64,000 nt of DNA from Siphonodentalium dalli (lineage: Eukaryota; Mollusca; Scaphopoda; Gadilida; Siphonodentaliidae). The stretch covers positions 120,858,723-120,922,722 of the forward strand of contig CP136063.1 of assembly GCA_032622095.1 (NCBI GenBank), in the 5' to 3' direction. Both the position numbers and the translations under genes were made by a program. Positions within the stretch are counted from its first letter, which is position 1; every line of letters starts with the position of its first letter. This document shows positions 23,272 through 34,194 of this stretch, piece after piece. The notes beneath the pieces are model-generated. The model did no database searches, was not told where the DNA came from, and saw nothing but the letters and a program-made list of their open reading frames with translations.

Positions 23272-23490
23272 GGAAATACCACGGTGCTCTTGTTTACATT
23301 TGGGAGTTACCAATATATTTTGTAAACAATAGCATGTGCGTTACTATTTAAAATTAAAACAGATTTTATCAGAAACCAATACTACCCATACTCGTTTAAA
23401 AAGGCTTGTTCTGTCAAGCGCGTTTGCAAATTAAACTTTATGTATCGTTATCGGACTACTGGGTGCCACATGTCCAGCTTGCTTGAAATT

Positions 23491-23534
23491 ATTTCCCCTC
23501 CAAGTTGAGCTTCAGTGTCATTGACACTTTCGTT
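23491..23534 (+). mobile_element. family A 3' terminus fragment
   Basis: CCAAGTTGAGCTTCAGTGTC followed by ATTGACACTTTCGTT. A solo end, 5' truncated. Confidence 0.7.
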
Positions 23535-24624
23535 GTTTTATATTATGTGGAGAACGCTTGAAATTTTCATTGTACTAACTTTTTTTTTAACCCCAAGACG
23601 TGTTCGACAAGCCTTGTGTGCTAAAAGCTGTTATACGCCAACTTGCCATTGATTTGCCTTGGTATTCTATTCTGTAATACCAATCGCGTTTGTAATTGAC
23701 CTGTGCTTGTCTTACAAGATACCAATTTCGTTCGCCCAGTTTGGAGATACCCCGATCATGAGACAGGTTGTAACAAATTTGCTGGAGAGTTGCCAATATC
23801 AGCCATATGTCAATTTATGAATGCACTTAATTGTAGTGCCCAGAAGTTGTTGTTGGAGGTGTCTTCAGTTGTATGAACAAGAGGCGTGGGATTGTCGTCG
23901 ACCAACAACATGTCGGAAATACACCACAGATGACTATCAAATGCTACTTGCCTGTGAATGAGTCTTTTGGTATGTATCTTTATATGACAATAAAAAAAAT
24001 TAAATAACCTATTTGAAATTTGCAAAGTACTATTAACCTTTAATCTGTTAATTCAAAATAAACTAGCATTTATGTAAATAATAAGTATTGCTATCCATCC
24101 CTTAATTAACACCATTTACGATTGGGCAGAAGCCGCCACACGATAGTCCGGGGAAAAAGTCATATTGTACTCCTGAATGTCATATTGGACTCCCAAGTGT
24201 GCAATATCACTTTTTTATCGGGACTTTGTGATGTCACGAATTAACTATCGCGAAATGAATCGGTGAAATTGTGATGCGCGCACAACGCTGGTGGATTTAG
24301 CAGAGGTTTCACTTCCGCATTGAGTTTTTTTTCATTTCCGTGTTTACTGTTTCAAATCATGCATTCTGATGATCAAATACAGACTTTTATAGAGAATTAA
24401 GTGCCGACAAATACCAAAAATAACCACTAAAGTTTTATTCCCAAAATTTGCATAAACATACAGATGGATAATAAAAATGTCATTTTACAATGTTGTGTAC
24501 ATTTTCTCCTTAAGACAAAATTTAAATTTTTCTTACCTCGATCACTTACCTCTTGCCTCTGGCACTCATTACCCGGAATTGGGTACGAAAAGAACAAATT
24601 ATTTTCCAACTGGTTTAATTTTCC
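23535..24624. other. unannotated stretch
   Basis: No gene or repeat recognised. Two - strand frames (23587-23796, 23810-24025) are short, unrelated to any family I know and lack splice context that would support exons. Confidence 0.4.
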
Positions 24625-25274
24625 CCTAAGCCCAGGGACGTAAGTTTTCCAGATTTTTTGTGAAGTTTGGAAAATTTCCGGATTTTTGTCATTTTTTCCG
24701 GTCCGCTTCCCGGATTCCACATTTTTAAAAAACCCATCTCTCTAACTAGTCTCCTAATTTGGTGTATGCACGCTGCATTAAAAGACTGCTTTTCATTGGT
24801 TCTCAGAGTGGAATCGGTGAGTGATTCCTGATATTTAAACAATCAGCACTAAAAGACAAGAAGCAGTTGACAACACACAAACATTACCATGTGTCTTTGC
24901 AGCCAGAAAGGAAATGGAAACTGGTGTTACTGATACAAGTCTGAAGAAACCAAATTCTTTTTCAAATTCTACTGGAGTTCCACAAACAATTAAAATGATT
25001 TTGTCTATAATATGACTAAATTTACCAACCTGAATAGCACAATATAAAGGTTCAGAATGCCCCAGATTCACTCTCGGGGCATTGGATTTTCAAAAATATC
25101 CTGGGGGGTGCCCCCAGACCCCCCCCCATTCATTGGAAGGGGGACTCCCTCTTCCAAACCTACCCCCACCTCTGGCCTGCGGCCATCGGGATATGCCTTT
25201 GGCATATCGTGCTAGGTCCAAAACAAATAGTTCAGGATTTTTTCAGTGGACCCACTTACATCCCTGCCTAAGCC
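24625..25274. mobile_element. hAT-type non-autonomous element with 8-bp target duplication
   Basis: The element is 24633-25266 (634 bp). It has TIRs CAGGGACGTAAG and inverse CAGGGATGTAAG and the perfect 8-bp duplication CCTAAGCC at 24625-24632 and 25267-25274. The right end carries a GGGGGTGCCCCCAGACCCCC-type block often seen near hAT ends. No transposase domain is visible. Confidence 0.9.
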
Positions 25275-27011
25275 TTCTTTAGATCTATGAGCATGGCGGG
25301 TTACACCCACAAATGGGGTAACATCAATGTATCGACAAGGTTTTATTCATTCAGAACCTCTATATTCCAATTGTACTAATTATTATGTAATAGAATATTC
25401 CATGCTTATCAAGACTGGACTATTTTCAACCAGAGGCGAAATAAATTCGTCGGACCATCAATCGGGTGTTTGTGTCAATCACTCCCCACATGCCAGGGTA
25501 GGTTCCCCAAATTAGGAGTTAGAGCATAAAATAACTTTATAATATAAAAACTCTTCATTGGCAACTAATTAGCTGAATAAATTGGTTCAGTTGTATTTTA
25601 TGGGCGAAATGAGTATAACATTAAATAAATGATGCTGGCAGTTTATTTAAACAGCCCGATTTTATTGTTAAAATATGGCAGTACAATTTCAAAATGGAGA
25701 AAAACAAATAAATATTGGAAATACAAATAAATTAGACAGGCGTTGCTGAAGATAATGTGACTTATTCCAGGTGTATATATATGACCCACCCCTAATCACA
25801 CCTGGAATGACCAGATTCTGCCATAATTGTCAGCGTATCGGTATTATATTTTTATGAGATAAGGGCCCCCCCTCACCTATATAAGTGTCTTCTAAATTCC
25901 ATTAATTTGCTTCAAAAATAATTAACCCTTTCCAAGGTTTCCATAGACACATGCTATAATGTACATGGACTCTTACTCATATCTCTTAATATCTATTGGG
26001 TATCTTTGCACACTATTCACTTCTATCAATTTTGGTATTGACTGATTAATTGATTTTTGAAAAATATATTCACCCTTCAGACACTTCCATTTGAAATTAA
26101 AACAGCTGATAGCCAATATGATTTATCTATGCAATGGGAAACAGGCAGATAAATATACATGACTATTGTAAGTGATGACTTGTTTTGAAAATCAATATGG
26201 TAGATGTTAGTATTTCCAGGAACCTTATTTTCCCATTTGTTCACATTTTCATGGTTGATTGAATTTTAGGGGCCACAGAGCACTTAGAAGATTAACATTT
26301 AAGGTTGTGGCTTTTAGTGCCCAAGCTACTTGTAAAACATTGTAATGTGTGAAACCATTCAAATGAGGGCTAACTTACTTTCTTTTATATGAACGATTTA
26401 GTGGTCATAGGGGCCAGCATCCCCATCATATTATGTCTGTATAACATTATATAGATAATACTTTTGAATTGTATAAACTACATATATTTTTGAAAACCAT
26501 TCACCCCTGTTATGAAACACTTAATCTTATTTAATACACAGGTCAGATCTGATCTTATGTCTGTCCATGTTTGATAAACAAATAACTGGGGGGAAAGGGG
26601 GGGTAATTAAAGTACCATTTAAATATGAGATGGAATCCCCTACATATATGTCGTTCTAAGCAGTCTGGCTTGTCAACAATTATAATTTCTCTTTAGAAGT
26701 GAATAATAAATTTTGAATATCTGGCATGTCAAAAGTGGCAAAGATAGGGATTTATCACTTTTGCTTCCAATGAGTTAACTTAAACTCCTAAACATGTCCT
26801 CCGAAATCACTAAACCATTGGATCTCAGTGAGAGGTCCTTGTGTGAACAGGGACCGAGTTATGAGATTTAAAACTACTCTTCCCCAACCCAAATACTTTA
26901 ACCCTTAAGACAAATTATTTGAGCTTTTGATTTCAAGTTGGGTACTGACTACTGATATATGGATTAATTCCTGTGATCATATCTTTGACAAATTATCAGT
27001 TATGGCTTGTC
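25275..27011. other. degenerate family B-like repeat sequence
   Basis: Fragments shared with 15960-16330 and, inverted, 56200-57150 (TCACCTATATAAGTGTCTTC, TTTGGTATTGACTGATTAAT). A small inverted repeat ATTCCAGGTGT...ACACCTGGAAT lies at 25763-25810. No gene recognised. Confidence 0.4.
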
Positions 27012-27065
27012 GCTATCGCCAAGGTATGGGTTAAACATCTGCCGATCGTGATCGGCCTCTCGTTT
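27012..27065 (+). mobile_element. family B 3' terminus
   Basis: ATCGCCAAGGTATGGGTTAA, the perfect GCCGATCGTGATCGGC hairpin and CCTCTCGTT. Probably the end of the degenerate element before it. Confidence 0.75.
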
Positions 27066-28367
27066 TTAACGTTAACAGCGATAATCGGTCTACAGAAATG
27101 AGCGGTTGTGGTTTCCGCAATTTGCATATTACTGTTCAATAATCGGGTTTTATACGAAAATTATGACCTGAAATACTTACTCGATATAAGTTTTATCAAA
27201 TTTTAATGAATCTTTGCATTGACACATTATACAACATAGTCTCTCAAAGTATGATATCTTGGCTTCAAAATGAACTGGACATGTTTGCAATGTCAATCAT
27301 ATTAGTGCCCGAAAAATTATTTTCCATGGAGGCACTCACATCGGTTTTGGGGTATGTCTATAGCAAACGTAAAATTTGCTATGTGCTCGTAGCATTATAT
27401 AAAATATGTGTATATGCGAGAGAATCACACTTTTGTCAACTAAAAAGTGCATCTAGATAGTGCTAGCATATACATATATCACATGAATGACACCACGGGA
27501 AACGCTACATTATAATAACATTCACATTGTAAATTTCAATCATTGCATCAGTATATTTCAGTTTAATTTCCAAGATCATTATATCCGGAAGGGTGCATGC
27601 ATGTGCTAGTAAATTTTGGCTATAATTAATATTTGTATAAAACAAATGTTAATATTTGTATAAAATAAATGTTATCAATATGGGAATGGCTATAATATTA
27701 ATTTAGACGAAAGATGTACATATATTACATAAATGTACGTGTGAAGTGAGACTAAGACTTTAACGCCCTGGTATCACATAATAAGCGATCATTGTGGTAT
27801 TGTAAAATAGAAACTTTCGGAGGCACCAAATATTTGCTTTTAGACTAAGTGTGTAACAAAATACGATATCAAATTTTATTTTCAAATATCTTTGAACAAT
27901 CGTCAGTATGGTATACACTTTACTAATAGCCCACATGTGCTATGAAAAACATGGTCAAAAGAATTTAATGGCATACAATTAGATTGATAATTAATGAAAT
28001 GGTGGAATTAACGATCTAAATATATATATATAGTTTACTACCTTAAGGGTGTGATTATACTCGGACAATATTATGGATTAAAATGTTGGCGGTATAGATT
28101 GCAAGACCAGTTTGGGTCTTCCATATGAAGTGTATCTGATCAACGACTGCATTGATTAAGAGAACCTACCACCACTCCCATGTCTCCCTCGTTGGATTTT
28201 ATGTCTCCCACCATTCTACTAAGGGTACGACCAGACTGTCTATTATAGCCTTTATATCTTTATGCTTAGTAAAACAAACGAGTAGTCTTGGTGTCCCTTT
28301 TAATGCGAATGCCTCATATTTTAGTTGTAAATTCCGTTTCTTTTTAATCTGAGATAAGAGCATTTTT
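27066..28367. other. unannotated stretch
   Basis: AT-rich, with a near-tandem AATATTTGTATAAAACAAATG duplication (27630-27670, split unit about 28 bp). No gene recognised. Confidence 0.4.
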
Positions 28368-29109
28368 ATCTCAACTTTGAGCTATTGCCATGGTTTGGCG
28401 TCCCATCGTCCGTGTGTGCGTGTGTCAGTCAACAATTTCCTTTGGCGTGGGCTACAGGTCATACCTTTGATCTGATCTTTATTAAATTTATCATGAATGT
28501 TGACATTGACAAGTAGATGGGAACGAGTCATTTTGGGGTCATTCGGCCAAAAAACATGGCCGCTGGTGGCCATCTTGGATTTCAAAATTCAATCCATTGG
28601 CGCGGGCTACAGGTCGTACTGTTAGTCTTATCATCATGAAATTTGTCATGGATGTTAATAATGATATGTAGATGGGAACGAGTCATTTTGGGGTCGTTCA
28701 GCCAAAAAACATGGCAGCCATCTTGTATTTTACTCTTTGCATGACTAAATCATTTGGCGCTGGCTACAGGTCGTAGCTTTGATCGGAACTTCATGAAATT
28801 TGTAAAGACTGTTGACATTGACATGTACATAGTTGGGAATGAGTCATTTTGAGGTAATTCGGAAAAAAAACATTGCTGCCGGTGGCCATTTTAGAATTTA
28901 CTCTTTGCATCACTAAATCCTTTGGCACACCATAATCACCTCATCCCTGATCCGATGATTATAAAACTTGTCATGAATGTTGATATTGACATGTACATCT
29001 TGTCTTACTTAGACATTTCAATTAGCACCTTTCCTATTCCTCCATTTACTGTCAACCATTAAATTATTCCCCTACCTAAGTTGAGCTACAGTGTCATTGA
29101 CACTTTCAT
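28368..29109 (+). mobile_element. family A Helentron-like element with truncated 5' hairpin
   Basis: It starts at a shortened hairpin (TCTCAACTTTGAGCTATTGC), then CCATGGTTTGGCGTCCCATC leader. Modules carry GCCATCTTGGATTTCAAAATT and TGTAGATGGGAACGAGTCAT. The 3' end is canonical to CTTTCAT, where the next insertion abuts. Confidence 0.75.
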
Positions 29110-29282
29110 ATAAATGCCAGTGACCCATAGATTCCATAATGTGTGTTATGTACATTTGTCTATAATAGTACATAACAGTATACTCTATAATTCAACACCA
29201 AAACTCTCATTTATCCGATCATAGTAAATTTTTATCGCCAAGGGATGGGTTAACATCTGCCGATCGTGATCGGCCTCTCGTT
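29108..29282 (+). mobile_element. 175-bp segment ending in the family B 3' terminus, copy 2
   Basis: Nearly identical to 17627-17803 over its whole length, differing by a few substitutions and a 2-nt length change. It is inserted exactly at the last T of a family A 3' terminus. Confidence 0.75.
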
Positions 29283-29361
29283 AATCTCTCTATTCATTGC
29301 TCATCACAAAAAAATTACCTTCTTTACAAAGTTGAGCTATAGTGTCATTGACACTTTCATT
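29283..29361 (+). mobile_element. family A 3' fragment
   Basis: TTACAAAGTTGAGCTATAGTG then the TCATTGACACTTTCATT terminus. 5' truncated or disrupted by the preceding insertion. Confidence 0.65.
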
Positions 29362-30730
29362 TATACATATATTATATATTTTTAAAAGCAGATTGCCTCA
29401 TATTTTAGTTATCAAATACGTTTATTCATTTTAAATTTAGACAGTCTTTATATACATTCATTAATTTATATATTTTTAAAGGCGAATACCTCATATATAT
29501 TATGTTTCTCGGGTGAAAAGTAGTTTTCCGTTCTTTTAGACAAGGTGGCCACTAATCGTTTTAATATATATACTGTACAATAGTAGTTTATAGTTTTATT
29601 GAGATAAAATCGCCTGCAGTAATTGAAAACGTTTGTTATGAACATCGCACAAGAGGGTGTAAAGTTATCAATCATCGTTTAGAAAATCCTTCCGAAAAAG
29701 TTTGTCTACAGATTGCTCAGAATAAACATTTGAACGATTAGTGACCTGTGATTTTAATAGTATTTCACATTTATGTTATGTTCAAATAAATAAAATATGT
29801 AATTGCAAAAATTGTCTGAATGATACTGATCCACAGCTGTTAATCAAATGTTCAAAAGTATTTTCGCGCGATTATTACCGGATATTATAGACCACTCGGC
29901 CATCGAGTCGGTCGTTTTTTCATTACCGATCATGCACGTCAGCATATTCGAAACAGACACGTGTGGAACATCACTAATTTTGCATCTTTTCAATAAACTT
30001 TTTTGTCAAATCCCAATATTATATTACTAATTTGCGATTTACACAATAATATAGTGTCCATACATGAAGACGAGCATGCATGTCATTTTGAATGCCACTA
30101 CTTATTTTTCATGCATTTAACCAAATGACTCTTTCGACTCGGGCTTGATTACTACTATCCACATGATTAGCGTTGCGTTTTAGCTTTAAAAAAGGTCTAG
30201 TTGTTGAAATTATCCTAAAAGCAAATCTGTTACGAGCACATCATTATAAAATCGCTGGTGCTATAGACATATCATACCACTGCTATAGACATTCCATATT
30301 TTCTTGCTATGACCTGCATATATGGTTATTTTTTACTATGGAAAATGTAGATACATGACTAAATGTTGTCTATTATATTAAGGGAATATCCGCGGAAATA
30401 GCAATGTATGCAAAGACTAGATTGTCTGGGCTGTTGCCACAGAAATCGTAATTTTATGTAAGAAATGCAAATTTTGCCACAGTTTTTGGCCCAACTTCCC
30501 AGTAAAATAGGATTAAACTGCATCCATGTTTAAAGAAGTTTGATGTAGAGTTGGGTAAATTATAGCCACAAATAATACCACCACCGTCAACCACTGGTAT
30601 GTGTTGGTTTCGGTGCAACATGTGTCTAACCGTGAACGGTGTGCAAATCGCGGGCCATGTTATTCCGCTACGAGCATGTCTTCCGCTACGAGCATATCCG
30701 GATGCATGGGGTGTAATCGGACACATTAAA
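29362..30730. other. unannotated intronic stretch
   Basis: No repeat boundary or coding exon recognised. This is where the undetected EEF2 exon could lie, but I see no GIYG or GTPMF codons. Confidence 0.4.
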
Positions 30731-30774
30731 TTATCCCCTCTCCAACTTGAGTTAGTCTCATTGACACTTTCATT
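30731..30774 (+). mobile_element. family A 3' terminus 30 bp upstream of the last EEF2 exon
   Basis: ATCCCCTCTCCAACTTGAGT followed by TCATTGACACTTTCATT. Its hairpin is damaged (AGTCTCATTGACACT). It ends just before the branch point and polypyrimidine region of the EEF2 acceptor. Confidence 0.65.
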
Positions 30775-30804
30775 TAGATATATTGTACCAAATTCATGTT
30801 TCAG

Positions 30805-30998
30805 GTTTTACTGCCGACTTGAGATCCCAAACTGGTGGACAAGCTTTCCCTCAGTGTGTGTTTGACCACTGGGACAACCTACCGGGTAACCCCTTCGAGG
30901 AAACGAGCCGTGCTGGAATAGTTGTCAAAGATGCAAGAAAACGCAAAGGACTCAAAGAGGGAATTCCATCATTGGAACATTACTATGATAAATTGTAG
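30805..30998 (+). CDS. EEF2: elongation factor 2, terminal exon (domain V C-terminus and stop)
   Basis: It encodes the C-terminal 63 residues after a split Gly codon (GG/GT, phase 1), then TAG. The reading starts [20 protein letters not shown], continues through [17 protein letters not shown] and ends [23 protein letters not shown] and [11 protein letters not shown] are hallmark EEF2 C-terminal segments; the usual animal ending is DNFLDKL or similar, here EHYYDKL. The acceptor is ATTCATGTTTCAG. The middle ([16 protein letters not shown]) is more diverged than in most animals I recall. Domain V packs beside domain III and contacts the ribosomal stalk base. Same strand as the exon at 1688, so one gene is the simplest reading, but the intervening exon is not located. 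Confidence 0.95.
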
Positions 30999-31140
30999 AA
31001 TTTCATTCTACTTTTATCTTGATTTACCATCTTGAATTTTGAACCTAGCGAAGCTTAATTTCAGGTGCTGATATGATAGTGCTAAAATTCTAAGGCCAAA
31101 AAAGGGTTTTTGTTCTCAGGGCCCAGCTGCATTGAATAAA
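30999..31140 (+). other. EEF2 3' untranslated region with candidate poly(A) signal
   Basis: Sequence after the TAG stop, AT-rich. The first AATAAA hexamer is at 31135-31140, within GCATTGAATAAAAATGG; the downstream G15 tract (31147-31161) and T run could serve as a GU/U-rich element. Actual cleavage site cannot be told from sequence. Confidence 0.5.
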
Positions 31141-31146
31141 AATGGA

Positions 31147-31161
31147 GGGGGGGGGGGGGGG
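31147..31161 (+). repeat. G15 homopolymer tract
   Basis: Fifteen G directly after the candidate EEF2 poly(A) signal. G-rich downstream elements can aid 3' end formation; that role here is inference. Confidence 0.85.
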
Positions 31162-32654
31162 TCTTTTTATTGCAATGCCTGATGTTGTGACCAAAAAATA
31201 CTTATGAAAAAATAAATTTGACCAAAAAAAAACTTTTTTATTTTTTTTATTTTACAAACATGTCCATAGTAGATACGTGTTGGATATTAGTGTGCATTGA
31301 GCTCTAACATATCTGTGTATTGTTATAAAGTGACTTGCGGGCTTACAACATTAAGTAGATGACTACAATTTAGAAAATTATTAGCTGATCCTCATGCTCT
31401 TCTTACAATTGAAAGGCACAAGACGTATCAGTTTTAGACAACAATAACAATAGTGAATGTCAGGGGCCTTGTATAATGTTAGGTAATCCCAGTCATACAC
31501 TGGTAGTACAATGTCATTTTTATATAAGATTAAATGAGTTTATATGCATAACAGTTCACTCTACATTTCTGGTTATTACTAGACAGGAAGGTATCTTTGT
31601 CCATGCTTACCTATGTGCAGAAAAAATAAAACCCTCCCTCCCCCCTCGTTGATTTGAAAAAAAGTTGCCTGAGAACCAAAACCCTTTTTTAGTTTGGCCT
31701 AACTGCATCAAGTTCTATTTCCTCAAATTTCCCGTAGATTTTAAAAACACTGGTTGCACTGATACTTTCGCAGTTCAAGTTTTAATTGCAGTCTTTGAAA
31801 TCTAGAATACAGAAATAAATTGGAACAGCCGAGCAGTTTTCACTTTTGGATTATGTGAGCTGTCAGACTATCATTATTCAGTTTCAGTGAAAGTGATCAC
31901 TATCAAACAATTTTGAAATGAGAAATCACTTGATTTCATCTGGTCTGCTGCACCAGTCAGAACACGAGTGATAACAATTCACCATTGGATGCTATGATCT
32001 TAACAGGTTGCTGATTGATCTTGTAAAATACAAGAGAAAAAATAAATTATTGAAAACAAAAAACTTGTGTTTACTGCGTGTTGAATGGGATCAGGGTTGG
32101 TATTTATTGTTTTCATATCTTATCTACAGAAGATATAGCGGTGAAATCATTCAATCTACAATTACAGAACTCGTAGCTTGTTTAATAATCTGCATTCCAA
32201 ACACTGGCGAGGCCGAAATTATTGGACATCCCAGGAGAAAGTGATTTGAGAAAAGGTAGTCTGCAATTATTTTGATTATTAGATTTTAATATATTTCAGA
32301 CTGTTTTTTCACGACCGTTATTTTTTATGAAAATAGCCTGGTGATTTAATTGAGGAAAACGGCAATTTTGACTGAAGGAAAAATTAACAAAACAATCGAA
32401 GAGTGCACATGATCTGTATTGTGATATATATTGTCAGACTATCATGTTTAAATTAATGCATCTTTTTATTTTAATTGTCAGCCATATTGGATATTTGCTG
32501 CATATCTGACACTTTCTTTACAAACTTATTTAATAATTTTAATGTTCAAAAGTCTTGAAAAGAATTAAAACTCAGATATATACTGCAGAGTTTAATTAGA
32601 AACAATTAAAAAAAATATTTTTATGAAACTTGTAACACTCAACTTTACTTTGTT
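31162..32654. other. unannotated intergenic stretch
   Basis: No gene or repeat boundary recognised. A 78-codon + strand frame at 32008-32244 shows no domain. Confidence 0.4.
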
Positions 32655-33390
32655 AGCTCAACTTTACTTTGTAAAGTTTGAGCTATTGCCATGGCTTGGT
32701 ATCCGTCGTCCGTGTGTGCGTGATTCGTCAACAATTTCCTTTAGCACGGGCTACAGGTCGGATCATTATGAAATTTGTCATGGCTGTTGATTATGAAATT
32801 TGTCATGGCTGTTGACATTGACATGTAGATAGGAACGAGTCATTTTGGGGTCATTCGGCAAAAAAAAACATTGCTGCCAGTGGCCATCTTGGATTTCAAA
32901 ATTCAATTCATCAGCACGGGCTACAGGTCGTACTGTTTGTCTGATCATGAAATTTGTCATGGATGTTAATATAGACATGTAGATGGGAACGAGTCATTTT
33001 GGGGTCATTCGGCCAAAAAACATGGCCGCCAGCAGGCATCTTTGATTTCACTCTTTGTATGACTAAATCCTTTGGCACGGGCTACAGGTCGTGGCTTTGT
33101 TCGGATCTTCATGAAATTTGTCATGGATGTTACAATGACATGTAGATGGGAACTAGTCATTTTGGGGTCATTCGGCCAAAAAACATGGCCGCCAGCAGCC
33201 ACCTTGGATTTTACTCTTTGCATGACTAAATCCTTTGGCACGGGCTACAGGTCATGGATGTTACAATGACATGTAGATGGGAACTAGTCATTTTGGGGTC
33301 ATTCGGCCAAAAAACATGGCCGCCAGCAGCCACCTTGGATTTTACTCTTTGCATGACTAAATTCTTTGGCACGGGCTAGAGGTCGTACTA
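32655..33390 (+). mobile_element. family A Helentron-like element, 3' truncated, with freshly duplicated modules
   Basis: The canonical 5' hairpin is at 32655 and the CGTCGTCCGTGTGTGCG leader follows. About five tandem modules follow. A 27-bp direct duplication (GATTATGAAATTTGTCATGG...) occurs at 32762-32815. The block CATGGATGTTACAATGACAT through GCATGACTAAAT is repeated almost unchanged at 33122-33237 and 33253-33362. No CTTTCATT end; the copy stops at repeat R (33391). Confidence 0.75.
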
Positions 33391-33572
33391 GTGAGGGCCC
33401 ACATGTAGTTTCGTGCGACTTGTATGCCTACAATTTTTTCCATGGATATTACCTTAATTTGGGCGCTTTTGAAATTTAAAGAGCGGTTTGTGATTTATAA
33501 AATTGATATTATGCTTTATTTCACTTGATATAGGTGTCGTGATAATTTTTGTTCTAGTTTTCTCTGGTTTTT
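33391..33572 (+). repeat. dispersed repeat R, copy 1
   Basis: GTGAGGGCCCACATGTAGTT, TCGTGCGACTTG, CATGGATATTACCTTAATTT, GCTTTATTTCACTTGATATA, TCTAGTTTTCTCTGG. The same sentence occurs at 37190-37430 with an extra internal 60 bp. Both copies are sandwiched between family A elements. Confidence 0.65.
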
Positions 33573-34194
33573 AGCTCAACTTTACTTTGTAAAGTTTGAG
33601 CTATTGCCATGGCTTTGTCGTCTGTGTGTGTGTGTGATGCGTCAACAATTTCCTTTAGCACGGGCTACAGGTCGTACCTTTGGTTGGATCATTATGAAAT
33701 TTGTCATAGCTGTTGACATTGACATGTAGATGGGAACGAGTCATTTTGGGGTCATTCGGGGAAAAAAACATGGCCGCCAGTGGCCATCTTGGATTTCAAT
33801 ATTCAATCCATTAGCACGGGCTACAGGATGTACTGTTTGTCTGATCATCATGAAATTTGTCAATGATATTAATATTGACATGTAGATGGGAATCAGTAAT
33901 TTTGGGGTCGTTCGGCCAAAAAGCATGGCCGCCGGCAGCCATCTTAGATTTTACTCTTTGCATGACTAAATTCTTTGGCACCGGTTTACAGGTCGTACCT
34001 TTGGTCGGATCATCATAAAATTTGTCATGGATGTTAACAATGACATGTAGATGGGAACAAGTCATTTTGGGATCATTCGGACAAAAAACATGGCTGCCAG
34101 CGGCCATCTTTGATTTCAAAATTCAATCCATTAGCACGGGCTACAGGTCGTACTGATCGTCATGAAATTTGTCATGGGTGTTAATATTGACATG

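Larger units (their letters stand above)
1871..30804 (+). other. very long EEF2 intron space (about 29 kb), should contain one undetected exon
   Basis: It lies between donor GTAAGT at 1871 and acceptor ATGTTTCAG ending at 30804. The left exon ends in phase 0 and the right exon begins inside a Gly codon (phase 1), so joining them directly would shift the frame. EEF2 has about 44 residues between these points (from CPE to NESF in the family), so an exon near 133 nt is expected. I looked for GIYG and GTPMF codons and did not see them, but a short exon is easy to miss by eye. The space is mostly mobile elements. Confidence 0.75.
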
